Source of the DNA: Chloroherpetonaceae bacterium
GTDB lineage: Bacteria; Bacteroidota; Chlorobiia; Chlorobiales; Chloroherpetonaceae
Assembly (NCBI GenBank): GCA_028277445.1
Contig: JANQGG010000051.1
Coordinates: 1 to 42,994 of the forward strand
Direction: 5' to 3'
Length of the DNA stretch: 42,994 nucleotides
Part shown: positions 1-7,740 of the stretch, piece by piece
How positions within the stretch are numbered: the stretch's first letter is position 1
Layout of the letters: the number at the start of each line of letters is the position of its first letter
Notes under the pieces: model-generated
What the model saw: only the letters and a program-made list of their open reading frames with translations
What the model was told of the DNA's origin: nothing
Database searches by the model: none
Program-made: the position numbers and the translations under genes

Positions 1-205
1 CAGCGGAGGATAATTTATTGAAGTCACAAATTCTAATACCAAATTGTGTTTTATTGTCCCTCTTTCTGAGAGGGTGGCCGACAGGCCGGGAGAGGAAAAA
101 TTCGTCATTAATATATATTTGTGTTTTGTTCTTCAAAATGCCGGTCTCGCGATGACCTGTTAAAAAATAATTCGTCATTACATATTTGTGTTTGGTTTTT
201 TTTGC
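1..205. repeat. Dispersed repeat debris at window start
   Basis: This stretch carries no credible gene. It holds a palindromic piece at about 69-95 (GAGAGGGTGGC / GGCCGGGAGAGG) and two related copies of a short segment around ATTCGTCATTA...ATTTGTGTTT, at about 106-137 and 165-200. The piece ending CGCGATGAC followed by the ATTCGTCATT segment (about 150-200) also resembles 35378-35425. This is therefore a genome-dispersed intergenic repeat, here truncated by the window edge. Bases 206-325 show no feature beyond serving as the leader of the next gene. Confidence 0.55.
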
Positions 206-325
206 CGCTGTTTACATTAGTTAAAATACAGGAGTTACATTGGTTAATCAATCTTCAAAATGATATGGATTTCAACTCGAGTGATGACTTTACGATTTAA
301 ATGCTCTCAAACAAACTAATAAAAG

Positions 326-1375
326 ATGTTGGGTAAGATTGGGTTAGCGCTAATGATTTTGCTGATCGGCCGCCTGCCAATTCTGCATGCAAATGAAACA
401 AGCTACCAGGTGGTTTGTATCGGTTTTTATAATCTTGAAAATTTGTTTGATACTTTGGATGATCCAAAAACGAAGGATGAAGAGTTCACCCCATATGGCG
501 AAAAGAACTGGACGCAAAAACGATATCAAACCAAGTTGAGACTGCTTTCTAAAGTCATTTCGGAAATAGGCGCGGAACTAACACCCGATGGCGTTATGCT
601 TTTAGGGGTTTGTGAAGTGGAAAACAAGCAGGTTTTGGACGATTTGGTGAAAATGCCCTTGATCAAAGAGCGTGGTTATGAGATCGTTCATGAAAACAGT
701 CCTGATCGCCGTGGTATTGATGTGGCTTTGCTTTACCAGTCGTCATTTTTCAAAGTGATAAGCTATAAATATGTGAGTTTGCGTATTGATCGGTCACAGA
801 GAGGGAAGGCGTTTAAATCACGTGATCAATTGGTGGTTTCGGGTGAAATTAATGGCGATACATTACATGTCATTGTGAATCATTGGCCAGCGCGTTATGG
901 CGGCCAATCCAGGAGCGCGCCGTTAAGAAATGCGGCAGCCAGGTTATGCCGTTCTTTGGTTGATTCGTTGATTGCTTTAGATAGCAACGCTAAAATTGTG
1001 GTTATGGGCGATTTAAATGATGATCCGGTTGATGAAAGCATCGATATTCATCTTAATGCAGAAAACAACCAACACGATTTAGAGCGTGGCGAACTGTTCA
1101 ACACAACAGGTCGCCTTTATGATGAAGGCATCGGAACGCTGGCCTATCGCGATAAATGGAATCTTTTTGATCAGTTGATTTTAACGCAATCGTTACTCGG
1201 TAACGATTACACCAACTTTAAATGGTTTAAGTCCCTTGTTTTTAAAAAGCCATACCTGATTCAAAAAGAGGGACGCTATAAAGGATATCCGTACAGAACC
1301 TATGCACGCATGCGTTATTTAGGCGGGTATAGCGATCATTTTCCGGTTTATATGTACCTGATTAAACGGCAATAA
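326..1375 (+). CDS. Secreted endonuclease/exonuclease/phosphatase-fold protein
   Basis: A 349-residue protein of the endonuclease/exonuclease/phosphatase (DNase I-like) superfamily. The first ~22 residues form a signal peptide, hydrophobic from Ile5 to Pro18, so it acts in the periplasm or outside. Family landmarks occur in the expected order: YNLENLF near residue 35, an acidic EVEN near residue 98 (metal-binding Glu), NHWPARYGG near residue 187 (catalytic His), VMGDLNDDP near residue 226 (Asp/Asn pair) and a C-terminal YSDHFPV (catalytic Asp-His). All key residues are present, so it should be active, but whether on nucleic acid or a phosphoester cannot be told. It stands alone, about 300 bp before ribBA. 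Confidence 0.85.
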   Translation: MLGKIGLALMILLIGRLPILHANETSYQVVCIGFYNLENLFDTLDDPKTKDEEFTPYGEKNWTQKRYQTKLRLLSKVISEIGAELTPDGVMLLGVCEVENKQVLDDLVKMPLIKERGYEIVHENSPDRRGIDVALLYQSSFFKVISYKYVSLRIDRSQRGKAFKSRDQLVVSGEINGDTLHVIVNHWPARYGGQSRSAPLRNAAARLCRSLVDSLIALDSNAKIVVMGDLNDDPVDESIDIHLNAENNQHDLERGELFNTTGRLYDEGIGTLAYRDKWNLFDQLILTQSLLGNDYTNFKWFKSLVFKKPYLIQKEGRYKGYPYRTYARMRYLGGYSDHFPVYMYLIKRQ

Positions 1376-1672
1376 TAAGCCAACGCACATTAACGGTGTA
1401 GGGGCTGTTCATGAATTGGGTCGCATATGCGGATCATACTATTTTATTAAACCCATTTTTTGGTGTTGTGCAGAGCTAGGCTAAGTTTGAGAGTAGGAAA
1501 GCATAGACATTTGGGGTTTGAAGGTAAAGATTTCATTAACTTAATTTTTGGGCAAAAAATCACATGAGGATTTTTCATGTATTGAGTTGATTTGCAACTC
1601 TTTTGTGAAATATTATTTTACATGATATAAGTTGTAAGAAGTGAAACTAACATTAAACCAACGTTATAGAGA
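1376..1672. other. Intergenic region before ribBA, no clear element
   Basis: Roughly 300 bp between the nuclease-fold gene and ribBA. I looked for an FMN riboswitch, since ribBA follows, and did not find its conserved core. It is AT-rich towards the 3' end (about 1590-1665) and probably holds the ribBA promoter, but no confident -35/-10 pair is visible. Confidence 0.4.
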
Positions 1673-2932
1673 ATGATTCACGAACCATTTGATTCTATTG
1701 AGTCTGCCATAGAAGATTTAAAAAAAGGCAAATTTATTGTTGTCGTTGATGACGAAGATCGCGAAAACGAAGGTGATGTGATTGCCGCATCAGAATGCGT
1801 GACGCCGGAGATGGTAAATTTCATGGCAAAAGAAGCACGGGGTTTGATCTGTGTGTCCGTAACCATGCAACGTGCGCGCGAGTTGGAGCTTAAGCCAATG
1901 GTGCAGGTTAATACGGCCATGCACGAAACCAATTTTACGGTGTCGGTGGATTCGTGCTTGCATGGCGTAACTACTGGTATTTCAGTTCAGGATAGAGCCA
2001 TTACGATTCAGCAACTTGCCAATCCATCTGCAAAAGCAGCTGATTTTGCACGACCCGGTCACATTTTCCCGCTAAGGGCGATGGAAGGCGGCGTGCTGCG
2101 ACGCGTTGGCCACACCGAAGCGGCATTGGATTTGGCAAAACTTGCAGGTTATCAGCCCAGCGGTGTTTTGTGTGAAATTTTAAAAGATGACGGCTCAATG
2201 GCGCGAGTGCCGGATTTGGTGGAGTTTTCGAAAAAACACAATCTAAAACTTATCACGATTAAGGACTTGGTCGCTTATCGTATGAAACGCGAAAAAATCG
2301 TGCATCGCGCTGTAGAAACCTTATTGCCAACCCACTTTGGTGATTTCAAATTGATTGCTTACGAAACCTTTGTGGATGATAAAAACCATTTGGCGCTGGT
2401 GAAAGGTGATATCGATCCTGAAAAGCCGGTTTTACTAAGAGTTCATTCACAATGCGCCACCGGTGATATTTTTGGTTCAATGCGTTGCGACTGTGGCGAG
2501 CAACTAGCAACGGCTATGCTCAAAATTGAGCAGGAAGGCTGCGGGGTTTTGCTTTATATGATGCAGGAAGGCCGCGGTATTGGCCTGGTGAATAAGTTAA
2601 AAGCTTATCAGTTGCAAGATCAAGGATACGATACGGTTGAAGCCAATGAAATGTTGGGCTTCAAACCCGATTTACGTGATTACGGTATAGGGGCGCAAAT
2701 CCTTTTGGATTTAGGCGTTAGAAAAATGAGACTCATGACCAACAATCCCAAAAAAGTTGTAGGCTTAGAAGGCTATGAGCTTGAAGTTATTGAACGTATT
2801 CCATTGGTAATTGAACCGAACGAAATCAATAAAGCGTATTTAGAAACCAAACGCGATAAACTCGGACATTTGTTTGGTTCAGCGCCTGGGCACGATCAAG
2901 TCATCATGCAGAAAATCATTGGATCAAACTAA
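1673..2932 (+). CDS. ribBA: Bifunctional DHBP synthase / GTP cyclohydrolase II
   Basis: A 419-residue riboflavin biosynthesis enzyme combining both committed steps. The N-terminal ~200 residues are 3,4-dihydroxy-2-butanone-4-phosphate synthase (ribulose 5-phosphate to DHBP plus formate), with [10 protein letters not shown] at residues 26-35 and HTEAALDLA. The C-terminal ~200 residues are GTP cyclohydrolase II, with the zinc-binding cysteines in HSQCATGD and SMRCDCGEQ, the MQEGRGIGL loop and TNNPKKV. Length and order match typical RibBA. The ATG has only a weak upstream purine run, as is common in this group. It is monocistronic here, with the other rib genes elsewhere. Confidence 0.95.
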   Translation: MIHEPFDSIESAIEDLKKGKFIVVVDDEDRENEGDVIAASECVTPEMVNFMAKEARGLICVSVTMQRARELELKPMVQVNTAMHETNFTVSVDSCLHGVTTGISVQDRAITIQQLANPSAKAADFARPGHIFPLRAMEGGVLRRVGHTEAALDLAKLAGYQPSGVLCEILKDDGSMARVPDLVEFSKKHNLKLITIKDLVAYRMKREKIVHRAVETLLPTHFGDFKLIAYETFVDDKNHLALVKGDIDPEKPVLLRVHSQCATGDIFGSMRCDCGEQLATAMLKIEQEGCGVLLYMMQEGRGIGLVNKLKAYQLQDQGYDTVEANEMLGFKPDLRDYGIGAQILLDLGVRKMRLMTNNPKKVVGLEGYELEVIERIPLVIEPNEINKAYLETKRDKLGHLFGSAPGHDQVIMQKIIGSN

Positions 2933-3058
2933 CACTTTAAAGAACGATTTAAAGGTTTTTTAAAGAGGAATAATGTCTTCATACTAGTAGTTCGTTTGTA
3001 TAAGCTTATTTTTTACAAGCTAAAAAACTAAATCTACATAAACCCTAAAACGCCCTTT

Positions 3059-3721
3059 ATGATGATCAAAAAAACCTTTCCTATTACGTTAGTCTTATTG
3101 TTTGTATCTGTAGCATTATTTGCGGGTCATTTAAACGATACAACTCAACCCAGTGAAGAATTCAATCCGAAAAACAAGTCGGTAGTAACCACGCCGCCAT
3201 ATAATGTCAAGAAGAAGAAGTTGGTTGATAAAGATGTTGCGCTAGATACGTTTGAAAAAACAGTAGCGGCAAAACTAGGCAATATTTTTAAAAGCGCCAT
3301 TCCTGGTGGAGAAGCCGTTATTCTTGCTGCTAAAGAACTTGGGATCCAAAAGGAAGTTGAAGGCGCTATTGAAACTATTGTGCAAATAGCCGTTGATAAA
3401 AAATCAACCAATCTGGATGTTGCCGCTGGAGTAATGAACCAATTGGCACAAAAAATGGGCGTGGAAACATTTGCCATACCTATTGGTATCGGTGGATACA
3501 AACAGTTAAGTGATAAAAAGTCAATTACGATATACTTGGTTATTTATGATGTCCAGGCCGGAAATATTTCATACGCAGCGGAAAAAAAGTATAAACTCCC
3601 GTCTGCTTTGTTCATTGGTTTTGGAATTTCAAAAGATAAAATTAAAAAAGCCGCAGTGGCCAAAACCATTGATGCCTCAAACGATATCATCAAGAAAATG
3701 AAATCAGAGCTTAAACGTTGA
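3059..3721 (+). CDS. Exported protein of unknown function
   Basis: A 220-residue protein not assigned to a family. It starts with a signal peptide (hydrophobic core residues 8-22, likely cleavage after ALFA). A basic, low-complexity stretch follows (about 38-60, several Lys and KKKK), then an Ala-rich, helix-prone middle (about 65-135) and a C-terminal half with alternating hydrophobic residues suggesting beta strands (about 145-200). The C-terminus is Lys-rich. No catalytic motif is seen. It lies just upstream of the cassette array and may be the last chromosomal gene before it. Confidence 0.6.
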   Translation: MMIKKTFPITLVLLFVSVALFAGHLNDTTQPSEEFNPKNKSVVTTPPYNVKKKKLVDKDVALDTFEKTVAAKLGNIFKSAIPGGEAVILAAKELGIQKEVEGAIETIVQIAVDKKSTNLDVAAGVMNQLAQKMGVETFAIPIGIGGYKQLSDKKSITIYLVIYDVQAGNISYAAEKKYKLPSALFIGFGISKDKIKKAAVAKTIDASNDIIKKMKSELKR

Positions 3722-3766
3722 AGATTTGTTTAAAGCCAGGGATTTTTCCGGTTGAAACAAGACACT

Positions 3767-3778
3767 GTTAGGCGAATA
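3767..3778 (+). other. Cassette 1 left core site (GTTAGGC)
   Basis: GTTAGGC at 3767-3773 fits the attC core consensus GTTRRRY. The extended 12-mer GTTAGGCGAATA is the exact reverse complement of TATTCGCCTAAC at 4197-4208. In integron cassettes the first bases of the cassette pair with the start of its own attC in the excised circle, so this match marks the cassette boundary. The predicted crossover is between G3767 and T3768. Confidence 0.65.
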
Positions 3779-3787
3779 GGAGAAATC

Positions 3788-4180
3788 ATGGCCAACCACG
3801 GAGATTTTAATTGGAACGAGCTTCAAACAGATCAGCCAGATGCGGTAATTCAATTTTATCGAGAAACAGTTGGGTGGGAATTTCGTGCAGAGAAAATGCC
3901 GTCGGGAGGCACATATTGGATCGGCGTAACCGCCGGAAAGCCTGTTTGCGGTGTGCTCGATTTAAATAGTACGAATGAATACAGTAAAACAAATCGCTGG
4001 GTGACATACGTACACATTAATGATTTAGAGAGTGCCATTAATCAAATAGCACGCTTAGGTGGAAAGTTAATTAAGGCACCCTGGGTAGTTCCGGGAGTTG
4101 GACGGGTCGCATGGGTACAGGATCCTTGCGGAGCTGAGATAGGTTGGGTAACGCCAGTAGCCGAATACAATAATGATTAA
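3788..4180 (+). CDS. VOC (glyoxalase-like) family protein
   Basis: A 130-residue single-domain protein of the vicinal-oxygen-chelate superfamily. It opens with FNWNELQT and QFYRETVGWEF, the usual first beta-alpha-beta unit, and ends with the second unit (THVHINDLE-like strand, then VQDPCGAEIGWV). The reading frame can be opened earlier at TTG 3752, but that would span the cassette boundary. ATG 3788 has AGGAG at 3778-3782 at good spacing and is chosen. The substrate is unknown, and the metal ligands typical of glyoxalase I are not all evident. Small VOC proteins are common integron cassette cargo, which fits the flanking core site and attC. Confidence 0.8.
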   Translation: MANHGDFNWNELQTDQPDAVIQFYRETVGWEFRAEKMPSGGTYWIGVTAGKPVCGVLDLNSTNEYSKTNRWVTYVHINDLESAINQIARLGGKLIKAPWVVPGVGRVAWVQDPCGAEIGWVTPVAEYNND

Positions 4181-4196
4181 AAACCCATTAGATAAA

Positions 4197-4276
4197 TATT
4201 CGCCTAACAAACGCATGCAGCCGGACCGCTCCAAGCCCTACGCGCTTTCCGCGGCCGCTGATGCCGGGCGTTATTA
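4197..4276 (+). other. attC site of cassette 1
   Basis: The site begins with GCCTAAC (4202-4208, consensus RYYYAAC) and ends with GTTATTA at 4270-4276, with crossover predicted between G4270 and T4271. The arms are imperfectly self-complementary: GCATGCAGCCGG near 4213-4224 against GCCGCTGATGCCGG near 4254-4267. An unpaired G in one arm resembles the extrahelical bases that orient attC. Inside lies the palindrome GCGGCCGC. Length (about 75 bp), polarity and the position immediately after a stop codon all fit. It is more GC-rich than its surroundings. Confidence 0.7.
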
Positions 4277-4498
4277 AGTACATTACATGAAAGGATTTTT
4301 GATGAAACAATCTTAAATCCTTTTTTCTTTTATAAACAAAATGTTTAATAGATTTACGGGTAGTTGCCATAGGCGTTTTACATGATAAATAGTTACAACT
4401 GATGAAAACAGTGCAAGAAATCAAATCGGCGCTTCATAAAAATAAGCACAAGCTTTATCGCGACTATCCAATTAAACGAGGTCAGCAGAATGCGCTCA
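4271..4498 (+). repeat. Direct repeat, copy 1 (pair with 5366-5612)
   Basis: From TTATTAAGTACATTACATG through the hairpin, the shared leader (TTTTATAAACAAAATG...) and the first codons of the MNT gene, this segment is nearly identical to 5366-5612. The differences are a few substitutions and the 27-bp deletion in the coding part. The repeat begins exactly at the proposed recombination junctions, which supports two related cassettes rather than a tandem duplication. Confidence 0.75.
4290..4332 (+). terminator. Hairpin module copy 1
   Basis: AAAGGATTT ... AAATCC followed by a T-rich run, the most degenerate of three copies of the same hairpin-plus-T-tract. It lies about 20 bp after the cassette junction in the context TTATTAAGTACATTACATGAAAGG. 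It may terminate transcription from the upstream cassette. Confidence 0.5.
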
Positions 4499-4509
4499 CT
4501 TTGCTCTGA
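4402..4509 (+). pseudogene. MNT nucleotidyltransferase remnant, active-site motif deleted
   Basis: An ATG at 4402 opens a 35-codon frame whose first 25 codons match the N-terminus of the MNT-type nucleotidyltransferase at 5496 almost exactly (MKTVQEIKSALHKNK). Relative to that copy, an exact in-frame 27-bp deletion removes SLAIFGSFA, the segment carrying the catalytic Gly-Ser motif. After RGQQN the sequence diverges into a stop. The preceding ~130 bp are also homologous to those before 5496. It is a decayed antitoxin-like gene with no HEPN partner nearby. Confidence 0.7.
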
Positions 4510-4529
4510 AAAACGCGGGTTAAACAGGC

Positions 4530-4536
4530 GTTATGA
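4530..4536 (+). other. Probable cassette 2/3 junction core (GTTATGA)
   Basis: GGCGTTATGA resembles the right end of an attC. CATAAC at 5293-5298, the start of the next attC-like site, is the reverse complement of GTTATG here, as expected for the two ends of one cassette. The upstream half of an attC for cassette 2 is not clearly recognisable, so this junction is less certain. Confidence 0.45.
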
Positions 4537-4552
4537 GATGGAGGTAAGATTA

Positions 4553-5275
4553 ATGGAAGCAAAAATAGTCAAAGACAGTCTCCAAAAGCTGTCTGAAGTT
4601 TTATCGTTTAAATATCCCGCAACAGGTTGGTATTTTTCTACGGAAAACATAGAGAATTCGTTCATCTACAAAAAGGATCGATGGGTTTGTATGTTTATGT
4701 ATTGGGCAATTGTCATAAAGAAGGGAAAGAGAATTCAGTTCTCAGCAGACTGTGAGAAAGCCTGCCCTGGGATACAGGAATTTGGCGGTTTCACACCACC
4801 AGTGGACGATAAAGGAAAATTTATTGCTGAAACCGAACGCTTTAAAAAAACGCGTGCCCTTGCCCAAACGTATTATCGAGATTGGGTGGCAGAGATTCAT
4901 ACGCCGCCAGAAAAATTCGTGTACTTTGAACAAATCGAGAAAATCGATGAAAACAGGGAAATCGAAGTCGTCAATCTGTTTCCGGATATTACGGGGATGG
5001 CAAATTTGACAGGCCTGGCTAGTTATGACCGTGAAGAAAGCGGTACGCTGATACCTGACGCTTCGGGATGTCAATCGGCTTTCTCCATACCCTATGACCA
5101 GAAGTTCAAAAATAGGCCAAAGTGTATTGTCGGGTCGATGGATGTTCTGATCCGGCGTTTTATACCAGATGATATGATCATGTTTTCAGCCCCCGCCAAT
5201 CGGTTTGTTGAAATGGTGAATAATATTGATGGTAGCTTTCTTGACAAAAAATTTGAAAACCCAACAAGCTTTTGA
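4553..5275 (+). CDS. DUF169-like protein (COG2043 type)
   Basis: A 240-residue soluble protein that resembles the DUF169 family: SGCQSAFSIP in the middle, then a GSMDVLIRRFIPDDMIMFSAP-type segment and a final MVNN...GSFLDK. The family's function is not established. The open frame extends back to 4490, but that would cross the proposed cassette junction. ATG 4553 has GGAGGT at 4540-4545, seven bases upstream, and is preferred. Several Cys residues (CEKACPG near residue 65, CQS near 185, KC near 203) could bind metal or be redox active; this is inference. It fills cassette 3, and a strong hairpin region follows its stop. Confidence 0.6.
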   Translation: MEAKIVKDSLQKLSEVLSFKYPATGWYFSTENIENSFIYKKDRWVCMFMYWAIVIKKGKRIQFSADCEKACPGIQEFGGFTPPVDDKGKFIAETERFKKTRALAQTYYRDWVAEIHTPPEKFVYFEQIEKIDENREIEVVNLFPDITGMANLTGLASYDREESGTLIPDASGCQSAFSIPYDQKFKNRPKCIVGSMDVLIRRFIPDDMIMFSAPANRFVEMVNNIDGSFLDKKFENPTSF

Positions 5276-5291
5276 TGACAAAATTTTTATT

Positions 5292-5371
5292 ACATAACCA
5301 ATCGTTTCACACCGCTACACTGCGTTACGCTCAGACTCGCTGAAGCTCGCTAGTGAGCTTTGGTGTTATAA
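5292..5371 (+). other. attC-like site of cassette 3
   Basis: ACATAACCA at 5292-5300 and TGGTGTTATAA at 5361-5371 form the outer arms. The interior has the GC-rich partly palindromic run CACCGCTACACTGCGTTACGC ... GCTCGCTAGTGAGC typical of many attC sites, though one arm looks degenerate. The crossover would fall between G5365 and T5366. It lies about 15 bp after the stop of the DUF169-like gene. Confidence 0.55.
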
Positions 5372-5612
5372 GTACATTACATGAAAGGGTTTAAGATCAA
5401 ACAATCTTAAATCCTTTTTTCTTTTATAAACAAAATGTTTAATAGATTTACGGGTAGTTGCCAAAGACGTTTAACATGATAAATAGTTACAACTCATGAA
5501 AACAGTGCAAGAAATCAAATCGGCGCTTCATAAAAATAAGCGCAAGTTTTATCGCGACTATCCAATTAAATCGTTGGCTATATTTGGCTCGTTTGCACGA
5601 GGTCAGCAGAAT
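5366..5612 (+). repeat. Direct repeat, copy 2 (pair with 4271-4498)
   Basis: This is the longer copy of the cassette-borne repeat, containing hairpin copy 2 and the start of the MNT gene without the 27-bp deletion. It diverges from copy 1 just after the codons for RGQQN. Confidence 0.75.
5384..5425 (+). terminator. Hairpin module copy 2
   Basis: AAAGGGTTTAAGAT, a 5-base loop, then AATCTTAAATCCTTT followed by TTTCTTTT. This is a good rho-independent terminator shape (with G:T pairs). It sits about 20 bp inside the proposed left end of cassette 4, in the same context as copies 1 and 3. Confidence 0.6.
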
Positions 5613-5696
5613 GAACAAAGCCACTTGGATATTTTGGTTGAGTTTAATGAGAAAGTAGATATTCGATTTGGTGATAGATTTATTTTATCTTTATAA
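5496..5696 (+). pseudogene. Truncated MNT-type nucleotidyltransferase (antitoxin fragment)
   Basis: A 66-residue fragment of a minimal nucleotidyltransferase, the antitoxin half of MNT/HEPN toxin-antitoxin pairs. It has GSFARG at about residues 30-35 and a following DILVEF. Intact family members are about 95-110 residues, so the C-terminal third is missing; the frame ends at FILSL. The motif normally written S-D-x-D reads S-H-L-D here, so the first metal-binding Asp is replaced by His. No HEPN gene follows; the next gene is an unrelated protease. The TAA stop overlaps TTATAAC (5691-5697), which may be attC sequence. Confidence 0.7.
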
Positions 5697-5763
5697 CCTT
5701 TTCAGACAGAGTTTATTTTACATTACTCTATTATTGTATACTGATTAGTATATAGAAATTTAA

Positions 5764-6174
<411 letters not shown>

Positions 6175-6213
6175 AGATTTTATCGCTGAGGTCTGAAAAC
6201 TCAACAAGCTATT

Positions 6214-6274
6214 GTTATAAATACCTTACATCAAAGGATTTAAGACCATAAAATCTTAAATCCTTTTCTTTTTT
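6214..6274 (+). terminator. Hairpin module copy 3 after a cassette-like junction
   Basis: G6214 followed by TTATAAATACCTTACAT reproduces the start of cassettes 2 and 4. A perfect stem AAGGATTTAAGA / TCTTAAATCCTT and CTTTTTT then complete an intrinsic terminator at 6233-6274. No MNT sequence follows. This is the last trace of the array before glyA, and it insulates glyA from cassette transcription. Confidence 0.65.
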
Positions 6275-6311
6275 AATTAATGTGGTATTTCAAAAAGGAG
6301 GAATAAAAAGC

Positions 6312-6319
6312 TATATTTG
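6312..6319 (+). promoter_or_regulatory. Possible FCB-type -7 element before glyA
   Basis: TATATTTG matches the TAnnTTTG -7 element described for Bacteroidota sigma factors and lies about 50 bp before the glyA start. No convincing TTTG -33 partner is seen. An AGGAGG at 6297-6302 is too far from the ATG to be its ribosome binding site. Confidence 0.25.
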
Positions 6320-6369
6320 CCACACAAGCAACAACTACAATAATTGAAAATTACCAGGATTTTTTTGAT

Positions 6370-7695
6370 ATGAATATGGAAACATTACGAGTCCAGGATC
6401 CGGATATATTTTCAGCGATTCAGTCCGAATTAGACAGGCAGAGCGATACGCTGGAGTTAATTGCATCGGAGAATTTCACGAGTCGGGCGGTTATGGAAGC
6501 GTGCGGTTCGGTGATGACAAATAAATATGCCGAAGGGTATCCCGGAAAACGCTTTTACGGCGGATGTGAGTATGTGGATATTGCCGAAGATTTGGCCAGA
6601 GATCGCGCTAAACAGTTGTTTGGGTGTGAGTATGCCAATGTTCAGCCTCACTCCGGTTCCAGCGCAAACATGGCCGTGATTTTCACCTTTTTAAAACCAG
6701 GGGATAAAATACTAGGATTTGATCTCTCGCATGGCGGGCATTTAACCCACGGCAGTCCGGTGAATTTTTCGGGAAAAATGTTTGACGCCCATTTTTATGG
6801 CGTTGATAAAGAATCGGGCCGAATTGATATGACCCAGGTCCAAAAAATTGCTCAAGAGGTAAAACCAAAGCTAATTATTTGTGGCGCTAGCGCGTATTCG
6901 CGCGATTGGGATTATGCCGAATTTCGTCGCATTGCCGATAGCGTTGGCGCTATTTTAATGGCCGATATTGCGCATCCTGCCGGATTGATTGCAACTGGTT
7001 TGTTAAACAATCCGATGCCACATTGCCATGTGGTAACAACCACCACCCATAAAACCCTTCGTGGCCCAAGAGGCGGTATGATTCTAATGGGGAAGGATTT
7101 TGAAAACCCCATGGGCATCACTGTGAAATCTAAAAAGTATGGCGAGCGCATTAAGATGGTTTCTGAATTGCTCGATGCGATGGTTATGCCGGGAATCCAG
7201 GGCGGGCCGTTGATGCACATCATCGCCGGAAAAGCCGTGGCCTTCGCCGAAGCCTTGAAACCCGAATACAAGCTCTATACCGAGCAGATTTGCAAAAATG
7301 CCAAAGTTATGGCAGACAGTTTTGTTCAAAAAGGCTATGATATCATCAGCGGCGGTACCGATAATCATTTGATGCTTATTGACCTTCGGAATAAAGATAT
7401 CACCGGAAAACAGGCCGAAAATCTGCTTCATGCTGCCGGAATTACCGTGAATAAAAACATGGTGCCGTTTGACGACAAATCACCATTCGTGACCAGTGGA
7501 TTCCGCGTTGGCACAGCTGCAATGACAACTCGCGATATGAATGAGCCCGAAGCTGAGCAAATCGTTGAGTTTATTGATCGAGTGTTATCCAATGTGCATT
7601 CCGATCAGATCGATAGCATTTGTAAAGGGGTTAAGCAAGAAATTAAAGCCTTCTGTCAAAAATTTCCGCTTTACGATTTCACCGAACAGGTTTAA
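6370..7695 (+). CDS. glyA: Serine hydroxymethyltransferase
   Basis: A 441-residue PLP enzyme interconverting serine plus tetrahydrofolate with glycine plus 5,10-methylene-THF in the cytoplasm. Landmarks: [10 protein letters not shown] (about 29-38), [10 protein letters not shown] (57-65), [10 protein letters not shown] (92-101), [10 protein letters not shown] (197-206, PLP-binding Asp/His) and the Schiff-base Lys228 in [14 protein letters not shown]. The length is slightly above the usual ~415-430 residues because of extra residues in the C-terminal half. Two possible starts exist (Met1 and Met3); neither has a strong SD. A terminator separates it from pyk. Confidence 0.96.
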   Translation: MNMETLRVQDPDIFSAIQSELDRQSDTLELIASENFTSRAVMEACGSVMTNKYAEGYPGKRFYGGCEYVDIAEDLARDRAKQLFGCEYANVQPHSGSSANMAVIFTFLKPGDKILGFDLSHGGHLTHGSPVNFSGKMFDAHFYGVDKESGRIDMTQVQKIAQEVKPKLIICGASAYSRDWDYAEFRRIADSVGAILMADIAHPAGLIATGLLNNPMPHCHVVTTTTHKTLRGPRGGMILMGKDFENPMGITVKSKKYGERIKMVSELLDAMVMPGIQGGPLMHIIAGKAVAFAEALKPEYKLYTEQICKNAKVMADSFVQKGYDIISGGTDNHLMLIDLRNKDITGKQAENLLHAAGITVNKNMVPFDDKSPFVTSGFRVGTAAMTTRDMNEPEAEQIVEFIDRVLSNVHSDQIDSICKGVKQEIKAFCQKFPLYDFTEQV

Positions 7696-7703
7696 ACGAT
7701 CAC

Positions 7704-7732
7704 AAGCCGTTGGAAATGCAACGGCTTTTTTA
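7704..7732 (+). terminator. Rho-independent terminator after glyA
   Basis: AAGCCGTTG (7704-7712), loop GAAATG, CAACGGCTT (7719-7727), then a T run. It lies entirely in the 45-bp gap before pyk, so pyk has its own promoter or depends on readthrough. Confidence 0.8.
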
Positions 7733-7740
7733 TTACAGGT

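Noticed and set aside
1376-1672. FMN riboswitch before ribBA
   Set aside because: The conserved riboswitch core (AGGGCAGGGTGAAATTCCC-like and later elements) is not present.
3752-3787. Longer VOC protein starting at TTG 3752
   Set aside because: It would cross the predicted cassette boundary, and the ATG at 3788 has a well-placed AGGAG.
4188-4424. 78-residue minus-strand frame over the first attC
   Set aside because: It covers the attC and the hairpin module, has no recognisable product and is opposite to all cassette genes.
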